Source: CALGDE01 sp964655355 | GTDB lineage: Bacteria; Cyanobacteriota; Cyanobacteriia; CACIAM-69d | Length of the DNA: 64,000 nt | Reading direction: 5' to 3' | Assembly (NCBI GenBank): GCA_964655355.1 | Contig: CAZZMD010000010.1 | Location: 31,852 to 95,851 of the forward strand | In this document: positions 1-6,784 of the stretch, one piece after another | How the letters are laid out: every line of letters begins with the position of its first letter | Numbering within the stretch: position 1 is the first letter of the stretch | Program-made: the position numbers and the translations under genes | The notes under the pieces: model-generated | Seen by the model: only the letters and a program-made list of their open reading frames with translations | Told to the model about the DNA's origin: nothing | Database searches by the model: none

Positions 1-179
1 AGGTACCCCGTTTGAGCCAGTGTGCTACCCATCATCAATAAGCGGTATCCGCCATCGGCACCAAGTTCAATCAGTTTCGCTTCAGAAAAGGTAATGTCTA
101 GTTGTCCTCCAAAGTTTTCCTTGTTCACGATTTCAGAGAAATCACTCCCTTTTTTGGGAGCCATGATCATGTAAGACAT
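1..179 (-). CDS. Partial hypothetical protein of the mobile element (N-terminal 59 residues)
   Basis: The reading frame starts with ATG at 179 and runs off the left edge of the window, so only the N-terminus is visible. It begins MSYMIMAPKKGSDFSEI and continues with a hydrophilic alpha/beta-looking stretch. I recognise no family. It lies 68 bases downstream of the 247-666 gene, on the same strand, and is probably the next gene of the same leftward phage-like operon. Nearby in-frame ATGs (third and sixth codons after the first) leave the exact start open. It is probably real because the frame is open to the edge and fits the operon direction. Confidence 0.45.
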   Translation of the reverse strand, partial: MSYMIMAPKKGSDFSEIVNKENFGGQLDITFSEAKLIELGADGGYRLLMMGSTLAQTGY

Positions 180-246
180 TGCAGTTGATTGATTGTGTTG
201 ATATTTGGAATAAGTCAGTTTAAAGGACTTAGCTTAGGTCCGTTGA

Positions 247-666
247 CTAGCGATGCAATCCCGGCTTAACCCCAGCGTCCCTATAAAAGTCAAGCTGATT
301 AAAGACAGGCGTAAACCAGTAATTAACCCCGTCAGAAGTTTTAGCGACAGTAGTCCATTCGGTGAGTGCTGCTTGAGGACATTTAATGATTGCAGAGCCC
401 TTTTGTGGCTCATTTACCTCCCAACCCCGAGATTCCGCAAACTGCTTAATGCTCGAATAAAAGGTCAACGGCACATAAAGTCTTTCGTTGTTACATGCGT
501 CTTCAATGTTTATGTATATTGAATTCCAGTTTTTCAATCCTGTGTGTTCTTCTAGGTCGTAGTTTTCATTCAACCAAGGTCTAAAGTTTTCAACCCAAAA
601 AGCATTGTTACATGGTCCCTCAATGGAGACAGTTACTAAGCTATTCATCTCCTTCAAACTCCCCAT
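247..666 (-). CDS. Hypothetical phage-like protein, 139 aa
   Basis: A soluble acidic protein rich in Trp and Asn, with no membrane segment and no motif I recognise. Its 5' end overlaps the stop codon of the upstream gene at 641. There are two plausible starts: ATG 666 (MGSLKE...) and ATG 648 (MNSLVTV...). The second overlaps the upstream TAG in the arrangement ATGAATAG, which suggests translational coupling. It is the fourth visible gene of a leftward set of tightly packed small genes, typical of phage or integrative-element modules. No function is proposed. Confidence 0.6.
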   Translation of the reverse strand: MGSLKEMNSLVTVSIEGPCNNAFWVENFRPWLNENYDLEEHTGLKNWNSIYINIEDACNNERLYVPLTFYSSIKQFAESRGWEVNEPQKGSAIIKCPQAALTEWTTVAKTSDGVNYWFTPVFNQLDFYRDAGVKPGLHR

Positions 667-1006
667 TGATGATTGCCTTTAGGCGATTCTCTTCCTTGAT
701 TAGGAGAGACTTCAGTCGAGCAAACATCTCTTCAACTCGTTCCTTGTCGCCAGTCAAAGGATGCAATTCTCCAATCACTCCAAACACAGCTCCGAATGCA
801 CTGATAGGCACTAAGGCGTTCATGAAGCACAGCTCAAACAGCTCAATAAATGCACAGTAAGACTCGTGGATCAATACGGTCGTGCAATTGTCTCTCTCAA
901 ATCGCCCCAAGTGAAAGTTGGTAGACCCAATAGCCTGCAAAACTTCCTTCTGGCGTCGTTTGGCTGCGTGTTCCGTGGTATAGCCTTTCTGGTCTCGAAT
1001 ACCCAT
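641..1006 (-). CDS. Hypothetical phage-like protein, 121 aa
   Basis: Start ATG 1006 is preferred because GGAGG lies 6 bases upstream. The frame can be extended to 1027, but that would place the start inside the preceding gene without a better ribosome site. The N-terminal third is basic (GYTTEHAAKRRQKEVLQ), the middle is hydrophobic (FIELFELCFMNALVPIS), and the C-terminal third is a charged helix (RVEEMFARLKSLLIKEENRLK) that could form a coiled coil. No family is recognised. It follows the DUF1064-like nuclease directly (stop TAA at 1008-1010, one base before the ATG), so the two are almost certainly co-translated. Confidence 0.6.
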   Translation of the reverse strand: MGIRDQKGYTTEHAAKRRQKEVLQAIGSTNFHLGRFERDNCTTVLIHESYCAFIELFELCFMNALVPISAFGAVFGVIGELHPLTGDKERVEEMFARLKSLLIKEENRLKAIINGEFEGDE

Positions 1007-1007
1007 C

Positions 1008-1448
1008 TTAATCCTCCAAAAAGTCAATTGAATGTGTTTTGATCATCTGCTTTGTAATTACCCTGCTCAAAGGTAATTTTGTTTTCTTCGACAGCTTTAA
1101 ACGGTTGTTTGCCCTGCACACAATAAACAGTCTGTTGTGTGCTTGGGGTTGCTGCCATTCGAGCCATTGAATCTTGAGCCGGAAAATTTCAGAGATGAAA
1201 CCCTTTGCTTCATAAAAAAACGTTTCACCCTTGTAATCGACCCTAAAATCTACTCTCCAATGAAGAGGCTTAAATAGCTCAGTAGATGGCTTAAGCAATA
1301 GTGGGTATTGCACTGTTATTGCTTTGCTTCCATACCTCCTGACCAGTTCTAGATAGACTTCAGATTCATACTTAGAATCGAATTTAATCCCCGCTATCGT
1401 CGTCGGAATGGGCTTGATAGAATTCCTGTTTGTACGCTTGTAAGTCAA
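1008..1448 (-). CDS. DUF1064-like PD-(D/E)XK phage nuclease
   Basis: The 146-residue protein has the pattern of the DUF1064 phage nuclease family. GIKFDSKYESEVYLEL (about residues 20-35) supplies the first acidic residue, DFRVDYKG (about 68-75) the core Asp, and FYEAKGF (about 78-84) the E-x-K motif, followed by a FRLKIQWLEW helix. Such proteins in phages and integrative elements are thought to be endonucleases acting on replication or recombination intermediates; that role is family knowledge, not visible here. The frame opens with TTG at 1448 and has no ATG or GTG before the conserved core, so it overlaps the upstream gene by 65 bases. The start is therefore unsure, the family assignment fairly good. 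Confidence 0.65.
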   Translation of the reverse strand: MTYKRTNRNSIKPIPTTIAGIKFDSKYESEVYLELVRRYGSKAITVQYPLLLKPSTELFKPLHWRVDFRVDYKGETFFYEAKGFISEIFRLKIQWLEWQQPQAHNRLFIVCRANNRLKLSKKTKLPLSRVITKQMIKTHSIDFLED

Positions 1449-1731
1449 AGTCGTAAGCCTCGTCTAGTAAGTCGTGCATTTCTTCTCTTGAAAGAATGCT
1501 TTGCAAGGGCTTAATAAGCATTCTCCGGATCTTGTCTAAGACGAAAGAACGATTAAAGTACCAATAAGCCATTTCCCCATCAATCAGTTTTGATTTTCTT
1601 GGGGCGTCAGACCTAACCTTTGTCATTAAGGTTTTGTTGTCCCAGTTCAAGTGGTCAGGTTGGATGGTCTTGTAAAGGGGGTTAAACTTTGCTTGCCACC
1701 ATCCCCGATGTGGAACATTGAAGTCTCCCAT
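1384..1731 (-). CDS. Hypothetical phage-like protein, 115 aa
   Basis: Start ATG 1731 (MGDFNVPHRGWW...) is chosen because AAGAGG lies 7 bases upstream and because the likely promoter at 1763-1792 would start transcription near 1756. The frame extends to another ATG at 1773, which would lie upstream of that transcription start. The protein is Trp- and Lys-rich at the N-terminus and ends in a very acidic tail (AHSDDDSGD). No family is recognised. It heads the leftward operon that continues with the DUF1064-like nuclease, with which its 3' end overlaps. Confidence 0.55.
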   Translation of the reverse strand: MGDFNVPHRGWWQAKFNPLYKTIQPDHLNWDNKTLMTKVRSDAPRKSKLIDGEMAYWYFNRSFVLDKIRRMLIKPLQSILSREEMHDLLDEAYDFDLQAYKQEFYQAHSDDDSGD

Positions 1732-1762
1732 CAAAGCGCCTCTTTTTGAAATCTGTGAATTC

Positions 1763-1792
1763 AAAATAGACAAAAATAAAAGGGATTGTCAA
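1763..1792 (-). promoter_or_regulatory. Candidate sigma-70 promoter for the small-gene operon
   Basis: On the minus strand a perfect TTGACA (1787-1792) is followed after 18 bases by TATTTT (1763-1768), about 32 bases upstream of the ATG at 1731. The same stretch contains an AAAGGG/CCCTTT inverted repeat (arms around 1779-1801), which could instead be a weak terminator of the gene at 1865-2077. Confidence 0.35.
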
Positions 1793-1864
1793 CCCCTTTA
1801 AGATAAATTATTTTGATTTCAATTATAGGCTTAGCTTATTTAAAGACTTAAGGCCCTGCTGTAG

Positions 1865-2077
1865 CTAGTCGTAGGGCACTTCTTCACATTCAAAGTCTTC
1901 TTCGGGTTCCTCTTCATCTTCCCCGTATCTTTTCTCGTCAAGTTCTTTTACATACTTTTCTGCGAGGCGAATATACTCCATTGGAACCCAAAGACTTTTT
2001 CGGGGTGACTTGGATTTATATTTACTTGGAATTCCAGCCCCTTTTCTTCTTCCGCCCCTACCATCTCCTTTTGGCAT
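1865..2077 (-). CDS. Small basic/acidic DNA-binding-like protein, 70 aa
   Basis: The N-terminus is glycine/arginine/lysine-rich (MPKGDGRGGRRKGAGIPSK), then comes a short LWVPMEYIRLAEKYVKEL segment resembling the strand-helix of small element-borne regulators, and the end is strongly acidic (EDEEEPEEDFECEEVPYD). Short proteins opening with GRGGxRxGAG and followed by a VP.. segment are common in cyanobacterial mobile elements and are assumed to bind DNA; that is inference from composition. It is on the same strand as the operon below it and is separated from it by 91 bases containing a hairpin and a promoter-like sequence. Confidence 0.6.
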   Translation of the reverse strand: MPKGDGRGGRRKGAGIPSKYKSKSPRKSLWVPMEYIRLAEKYVKELDEKRYGEDEEEPEEDFECEEVPYD

Positions 2078-2456
2078 TTGACTTTAATCCCCGAACAAGC
2101 TACTTATTAAAGATTTTAGTTCAATAAAACCAACACGTCCGTTACCATTAGCGGCTTATCGCAAAGGCAGCTCATCAATAAGTTCAGCTTATCAATTCAG
2201 GGGTGACCCCCCATGCTTTCTGGTCAACTCATAGAGTGTACTCATAGAGTTACAGAATAAGCATGTACCCCCCCTGCTAAATCAGCCCATTTTTGTTCAT
2301 TCTGAACACTTTTCACTATCTATCGATAATTTGAGCTTATCGGCTCCCTATAGACCTATTTTTTTCTTTAGTAACTCGTCCTGTGGGGGTGGTTCTGAAG
2401 CGCAGTAGATTTCACCCTATATATAGGTATTTGCGATGAGGGGTCAGACCCCCTAT
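2078..2456. other. Noncoding AT-rich part of the mobile element
   Basis: I see no credible gene here. The stretch holds palindromic module A (2212-2265), two short GGGGT...ACCCC hairpins (about 2201-2211 and 2440-2453), and GTTCATTCTGAAC, a small imperfect palindrome at about 2295-2307. Stop codons are frequent in all frames. It may act as a control region between the small-gene operon on the left and the integrase unit on the right. Confidence 0.5.
2212..2265. repeat. Palindrome-bounded module A
   Basis: Outer arms CATGCTTTCTG (2212-2222) and CAGAATAAGCATG (2253-2265) are inverted copies apart from a two-base difference in length. Between them lie GTCAA and two direct copies of ACTCATAGAGT (2227-2237 and 2240-2250). 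The same layout recurs at 4182-4231 and 4312-4361 with related arms but different core sequences. Confidence 0.6.
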
Positions 2457-2579
2457 TCATTTGAGGTTTGAAGTTGTCTCAATTTGCGACAGCCTGGATC
2501 GGCACACTCCCAACGCTTCCGTGATCAGCTTGCTAGGGATGCCTACCTTAGATCTCGTATCGAAACCAGAGCACTCCAT
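2457..2579 (-). CDS. Possible 40-aa HTH peptide
   Basis: An ATG at 2579 opens a 40-codon frame whose middle reads IPSKLITEALGVCRSRLSQIE. This has the spacing of a helix-turn-helix (helix, ALGVC turn, SRSRL/SQIE recognition helix), as in short regulators of phages and integrative elements. No strong ribosome site is visible. A 16-bp perfect palindrome lies 39-54 bases upstream of the ATG, a natural operator position. The AGCTTGCTAGGGAT that encodes IPSKL also occurs within the integrase gene, so this could instead be a decayed fragment. It lies downstream of the integrase and its terminator, on the same strand. Confidence 0.3.
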   Translation of the reverse strand: MECSGFDTRSKVGIPSKLITEALGVCRSRLSQIETTSNLK

Positions 2580-2617
2580 TTAAAATGCAAGCCCATTTTC
2601 TGAGCTATGCGAGCTTT

Positions 2618-2633
2618 TACCGAACGTTCGGTA
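2618..2633. promoter_or_regulatory. 16-bp perfect palindrome, candidate operator
   Basis: TACCGAACGTTCGGTA is a perfect palindrome in otherwise AT-rich DNA, lying upstream of the putative HTH peptide (start 2579). Its form, with CGAACGTTCG at the centre, resembles operators of TetR-type dimers, but no TetR gene is visible in the window. Confidence 0.4.
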
Positions 2634-2684
2634 CAAACTCCCCCCATAAATTTTGGATGCTTACTGGGTGGGACTCTATAGATC

Positions 2685-2716
2685 AAAAAAATACCCCCAA
2701 GAAAATCCCTGAGGGT
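2685..2716 (-). terminator. Rho-independent terminator of the integrase gene
   Basis: Read on the minus strand, ACCCTC (2711-2716) pairs with GGGGGT (2693-2698) across a 12-base loop and is followed by ATTTTTTT (2685-2692). It lies about 105 bases beyond the integrase stop codon at 2822. Confidence 0.6.
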
Positions 2717-2821
2717 GTGTAGTTGACTTGTGTCAGTCCTGCAAGTCATTTCTGTGTTAGAGCATGATATTCACCTACTCACATCTTCGATCGGCACTGT
2801 GCTTGGATGCTTCTATTGTAC

Positions 2822-4036
2822 TTATTCACTACTAGGTAAAATCACATCCCCATGTAGTCCGATGTAGTTTTCTTGTACGGTCTTGGTGGTAGTGTGACCT
2901 GCGATTTTAGCAGCCCCTACAACGCCGATCCTGGGGTCATTGGCTGCTTCAGTCAGTAGCGTATGCCTGATGTTTTTGGGTGGCTGATATGGGACGCCAG
3001 CACGTTCTAATGCAGGTTTCCACACTCTCCGTCGCCAGTTGCCCATATCGATTGCAGCACCATCTGGTTTAGTAAAGACCAATCGCTTTTTGTTGCCAGC
3101 TTTACTGAACACACTGCAAGCTACTTGAAGCATGGTTGGCGTTAATGGCAAAACCCTAGTCCTACCTGTTTTGGTAGTTTTCTCTATTAGAGCGTGCCCC
3201 TTGCCTACATTTGAATGGTCCCTAGTCCTAGACCTTCTAATTTTGACAGTCTCTAAAAGAATGTCAAAATCTTTCCTTTTCAAGCCTATAACCTCACCTA
3301 CTCTCAACCCAGACTCAAACCAAAAAACAACCATGTCGTGATAATGGCATGTTTCCCAGTATTTGCTTTCTGAATCACAGGTAGGCAAACGAAACTCTTC
3401 TAATACTTTCTTTTTCTCTTCTTCAGTAAATCCTTTTCTTTCTTCTTTTACCTTTCTACTTTTAATAACTAAATTTTTATAAGAATTTTTCCCTTTTATT
3501 AGTCCTTCATCTAAAGCCCAGTCAATGCACTTCTTTATGTGCGCAATGTATCGGTTGACTGTTTTTGGAGAATTGGAAATCCTTAGCAACCAATCAGTAT
3601 CAGTCCATTCAGGGTCGAAATGATTGATCCATCGCTCCACCCATTTGTAGTGGTTGTTGTAGGTCTCTTCACTCAGGTTTAGGGTTTGAATCCATTCATT
3701 CCATATCACTGCCAGCATCGTGTAATGCACACCTGGGATCTGACCTTGGTAATTATCCTGATTCGCGATCGCAACACCATCGGGCGCAATCATTCCCTTG
3801 TAGCGATCCAGGGAAAAATCAAACTCACCCCGCAGAATATCCCCGTTCATCAGATCTGCTACCCGTTGCACTTCAGAGCGGTTAGGGTTGGTATCGCTTA
3901 GCCCGGTGAACAGATACCGCCGCTTACCTGCGTAGAGCTTGCTAGGGATAGAGATGCGTAGCTTACGACGATCTGCCGAGATATTGCACTGATTGCGCTT
4001 GTAACCTTGCTTTCTTGCTTTAACCACAACAAACAC
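2822..4036 (-). CDS. Tyrosine site-specific integrase
   Basis: A 404-residue phage-type recombinase that would insert and excise the element. The N-terminal 75 residues (RRKLRISIPSKLYAGKRRYLF...) look like an arm-site DNA-binding domain. Residues about 110-190 form the core-binding SAM-like domain. The catalytic domain follows with Arg in ESGLRVGEVIGL, the second Arg in KNIRHTLL, His in IAGHTTTKT and the nucleophile Tyr in ENYIG. The first position of the usual HxxR box is Lys, a change seen in some active phage integrases. The frame starts with GTG at 4036 without a clear ribosome site, so the start is uncertain. It lies beside the 3' end of tRNA-Val, the usual arrangement for such elements, with its own promoter and terminator. 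Confidence 0.9.
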   Translation of the reverse strand: MFVVVKARKQGYKRNQCNISADRRKLRISIPSKLYAGKRRYLFTGLSDTNPNRSEVQRVADLMNGDILRGEFDFSLDRYKGMIAPDGVAIANQDNYQGQIPGVHYTMLAVIWNEWIQTLNLSEETYNNHYKWVERWINHFDPEWTDTDWLLRISNSPKTVNRYIAHIKKCIDWALDEGLIKGKNSYKNLVIKSRKVKEERKGFTEEEKKKVLEEFRLPTCDSESKYWETCHYHDMVVFWFESGLRVGEVIGLKRKDFDILLETVKIRRSRTRDHSNVGKGHALIEKTTKTGRTRVLPLTPTMLQVACSVFSKAGNKKRLVFTKPDGAAIDMGNWRRRVWKPALERAGVPYQPPKNIRHTLLTEAANDPRIGVVGAAKIAGHTTTKTVQENYIGLHGDVILPSSE

Positions 4037-4105
4037 CTGTATATAGACATTGGCGCTTGTTACTACCTAAATACGATCTCAAAGAAACCAAACAATAACA
4101 TCAAC

Positions 4106-4134
4106 TTATTAATCAAAGCAATTAAATAAGTCAA
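4106..4134 (-). promoter_or_regulatory. Candidate integrase promoter
   Basis: On the minus strand TTGACT (4129-4134) is followed after exactly 17 bases by TAATAA (4106-4111). Transcription would start about 60 bases upstream of the integrase start at 4036. Confidence 0.5.
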
Positions 4135-4181
4135 TTAAATAGTTTGGTATAGCAGTACACCGTTTAACTGGCATACCCCCA

Positions 4182-4231
4182 TGCATTTCAGCCAAGTCAT
4201 AGAGTCAACTCTATGAGTCACCAGAAATGCA
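4182..4231. repeat. Palindrome-bounded module B
   Basis: Arms TGCATTTCAG (4182-4191) and CAGAAATGCA (4222-4231) are inverted copies with one mismatch. The core has TCATAGAGT (4197-4205) facing its inverted copy ACTCTATGA (4208-4216). Module A has the same sequence element as a direct repeat. Confidence 0.6.
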
Positions 4232-4311
4232 CGCCCACCCATAGAACTGAAGGCAGGTTTGAGTACTCACATCTGAGTACCCAATTTCAATCCCAAGCAG
4301 ATAGCGGTACC

Positions 4312-4361
4312 TGCATTCTGGCCAACCTATTAGGTACACCTATTAGATCACTGAAAATGCA
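4312..4361. repeat. Palindrome-bounded module C
   Basis: Arms TGCATTCTG (4312-4320) and CTGAAAATGCA (4351-4361) flank GCCAA and two direct copies of CCTATTAG separated by GTACA. The arms match modules A and B, but the core repeat is a different sequence. Confidence 0.6.
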
Positions 4362-4450
4362 TCCTCCTACCCACGAATTGAATACCGACACACCAATCAA
4401 CTGGCACACCGGTAGCGCCGTATTGGGAACGGTCAATATCCAAGTTGAGA

Positions 4451-4522
4451 TGGGCGATACTGGATTTGAACCAGTGACCTCTTCCGTGTGAAGGAAGCGC
4501 GCTACCCCTGTGCTAATCGCCC
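4451..4522 (-). tRNA. tRNA-Val (anticodon CAC)
   Basis: The minus strand folds as a 72-base tRNA. The acceptor stem is GGGCGAT/ATCGCCC with discriminator A. The D arm is GCAC/GCGC with one mismatch. The anticodon stem CTTCC/GGAAG carries the loop TTCACAC (anticodon CAC), and the T arm ACTGG/CCAGT has loop TTCAAAT. CCA is not encoded. The 3' end faces the mobile element, so it is the likely attachment target, with the tRNA gene restored by the element's end. Confidence 0.93.
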
Positions 4523-4592
4523 GAACAGGACCACAACAATAACACGGCAAACCCAGAAACCTCAAGGCAATTTTTGGGACGGCCCCTCCGGC

Positions 4593-5324
4593 TCAATCTC
4601 CCTGGGGAAACTCCTGCCACAACTCGGTCAACTTCCGCAGGCTGACATGGTTACCCTGCCCCAAGATCAAATGATCCACCAGGGGAATCTCCAAGACCTG
4701 TGCCACATACAGTAACCGGCGAGTTAGCTCTAAATCTTCACCGCTGGGGGACAGATCCCCTGACGGATGATTATGGCCCACCACAATTTTGACCGCCCCC
4801 TGACGGACCGCCGACTGGAAAATTTCCCGAGGCGGTGCCAGCGTCTCCGTCGCCGACCCGATGGTTACCAATTGCGTCGAAATCAACCCATTGCGGGAAT
4901 CCAATAGCAACACCACAAATCGCTCCTGGGGCTTCCACATCAGATACTCCCCCATCGCCGCCGCCGCCACCTGGGGCTTATCCACAATCATCCGCTCCAT
5001 CGGGCGCACCTGGGCAATGCGTTTCCCCAATTCCACCGCGGCCATAATCGATGTGGCTTTCGCTTGTCCTACCCCATGGATTTGCATCAGTTCTTCGATG
5101 CTGATGTCCCGCAGGGCCACCAACGAATCCTGATGATCGATTTCCAGTTTTCTTAGGATTAATTGCCCCAAGCCCACCGCCGATAGCTTGCCCTTCCCTT
5201 GCCCACTTCCCAATAAAATCGCCAACAGTTCCGCATTGGACAGGCTCGCCGGTCCTTGGTTAACCAGGCGTTCGCGCGGACGTTCGGTGGCGGGCAGGCT
5301 GGAGATGGGAATACTGTAGGTCAT
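4593..5324 (-). CDS. radC: RadC-family JAMM/MPN protein
   Basis: 243 residues, the usual length. An N-terminal UPF0758 region with a helix-hairpin-helix (ELMQIHGVGQAKATSIMAA, about 78-95) precedes an MPN domain with the metal site HNHPSGD (184-190) and the following SPSGED. Despite its name the family's cellular role is unsettled; it is linked to DNA transactions and often travels with mobile elements. Here it lies about 70 bases downstream of the tRNA-Val gene on the chromosomal side. HIP1 content and codon use match the chromosome, so it is probably a resident gene. Confidence 0.93.
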   Translation of the reverse strand: MTYSIPISSLPATERPRERLVNQGPASLSNAELLAILLGSGQGKGKLSAVGLGQLILRKLEIDHQDSLVALRDISIEELMQIHGVGQAKATSIMAAVELGKRIAQVRPMERMIVDKPQVAAAAMGEYLMWKPQERFVVLLLDSRNGLISTQLVTIGSATETLAPPREIFQSAVRQGAVKIVVGHNHPSGDLSPSGEDLELTRRLLYVAQVLEIPLVDHLILGQGNHVSLRKLTELWQEFPQGD

Positions 5325-5534
5325 AGGGATTTGGAAGCGATCGCCCCCTTCATTTTCCCGATATCAAACTCGGGAAAGCAGAACGTAAAGCCGTGCAGAT
5401 CAACATTAACCCAAGGGTCACCTTAGGGAGGGCAGCGGTAAACTCCATCCTTCCCCGATCGCCCGACAATTCCCCTGTAAAACAGAATAAATCGACTCAA
5501 TCATTCACCCCCATTCACCCCCTTTAGTCCCCCT

Positions 5535-6704
5535 ATGAAACTCCTCATCCTGGCGTCCCACCCTGTGCAATATCACGCGCCAGTGTTTCGCGCCATCTCA
5601 GAGCGCCTGACCGCCAATGGCGATGAGTGTACGGTGGTCTATCTGTCCGATTTTTCGATCCAGGGCTATCGGGATATTGAATTTGGCACCAGCTTCGCCT
5701 GGGATGAACCCCTGTTAGCGGGCTATACCGCCCGCATCGTCAACGAAAAACAAACCCAACAGCCCGCCGGTTTCAAAGATCTCGATGCGCCAGGCTTCGG
5801 GCAAATTTTAATCGACGAAAAACCGGACCGAATGCTGGTCCACAGCCTCAATTATCGCGGCGCAGTGTGGGCAACCATCCTGGCACGCCTTCGGGGCACC
5901 CCCTGCACATTGCGGGTGGAAACCAACGATGAAGCCGTCGCCCGATCGCCCCTGAAAGCCAAACTGCGATCGCTCGCCTACCGACTGCTCTATACGCTAT
6001 TCGACTCAGCGATCGCCATCAGCACCCTCAATAAAAACCACGTCATCCAGCACGGCATCAAACCCAACCGCGTCGGACTCGCCTACTACTGCGTCCCGGA
6101 CCGCTTTCGCGATATCCCCGACGCCGAAAAACAGCGCCTCCGGGACACCCTACGACAGGACCTACTCCTGGGCGATCGCACCACCATTTTATTTAGCGGC
6201 AAGTTAATTCCCAAGAAAAACCCCGGCCTCATCCTGGACGGCATTGCCCAACTCTCCCCCGACCAACAACAACGGCTCGCCGTCATTTACCTGGGATCCG
6301 GCCAACTGGAAAAGGAATTGCGCAAGAAAGCGACCCAACTGCCCAACGTCAAAGTTCACTTCGCCGGTTTTAAAAACCAGAAAGAACTCCCCCCTTACTA
6401 CCTCGCCGCCGACGCCGCCACCCTCCCCTCCCAGCGCGCCGGCGAAACCTGGGGTCTCGTCATGAACGAAGCCATGCAAGCGGGACTCCCCTGCATCGCC
6501 ACCAACGCCGTCGGCTCCTCCGTTGATTTTGACGGCGTCCCCAATTTTCAAGTCATCCCCATCGGCGACGCCACCGCCATGGCCCGAGCGATCGCCCAGC
6601 TCATCAACATCGACCGAGATTTCGGGCGCTATAGCGAAGTCATGAAAAACTTTTCCACCGACGCAGCGGCCTCTAACATTGTGGAATGGCTGCGGCGCTT
6701 CTAG
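5535..6704 (+). CDS. GT4-type glycosyltransferase
   Basis: A 389-residue protein with the two Rossmann-like halves of the GT-B fold. The N-terminal half starts MKLLILASHPVQYHAPVFRAI. The C-terminal half has LFSGKLIPKKNPGLILDGIAQL (about 217-240), the usual start of the nucleotide-sugar domain. It ends with the donor-binding loop PSQRAGETWGLVMNEAMQAGLP (about 299-320), where the E-x7-E motif is partly kept. It probably transfers a sugar to a lipid or polysaccharide in the cytoplasm; the substrate is unknown. It stands alone on the plus strand, 80 bases before the Dus gene, possibly co-transcribed with it. Confidence 0.85.
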   Translation: MKLLILASHPVQYHAPVFRAISERLTANGDECTVVYLSDFSIQGYRDIEFGTSFAWDEPLLAGYTARIVNEKQTQQPAGFKDLDAPGFGQILIDEKPDRMLVHSLNYRGAVWATILARLRGTPCTLRVETNDEAVARSPLKAKLRSLAYRLLYTLFDSAIAISTLNKNHVIQHGIKPNRVGLAYYCVPDRFRDIPDAEKQRLRDTLRQDLLLGDRTTILFSGKLIPKKNPGLILDGIAQLSPDQQQRLAVIYLGSGQLEKELRKKATQLPNVKVHFAGFKNQKELPPYYLAADAATLPSQRAGETWGLVMNEAMQAGLPCIATNAVGSSVDFDGVPNFQVIPIGDATAMARAIAQLINIDRDFGRYSEVMKNFSTDAAASNIVEWLRRF

Positions 6705-6784
6705 CCGCCTCAAACAAGCAACGTTGAGCGACTTGAGGAAACCGCCAGCCACGAATTCAGCACGACGGAAAGGACAGACCCATC

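Larger units (their letters stand above)
4037..4450. other. Noncoding attachment-proximal region of the element
   Basis: No gene is visible. The region contains the integrase promoter, palindromic modules B and C, a further direct-repeat core (GAGTAC twice at about 4261-4280), and two copies of the 12-mer AACTGGCAYACC at 4166-4177 and 4399-4410. Dense short repeats between an integrase gene and a tRNA 3' end are what one expects of integrase and accessory-factor binding sites; assigning that role here is inference. Confidence 0.5.

Noticed and set aside
2543..2749. 68-codon open frame on the minus strand
   Set aside because: It reads straight through the integrase terminator (2685-2716) and overlaps the more convincing HTH frame; no family features.
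6204..6752. 182-codon Gly/Val-rich frame opposite the glycosyltransferase
   Set aside because: Antisense reading of the GT-B domain; composition typical of shadow frames in high-GC genes.
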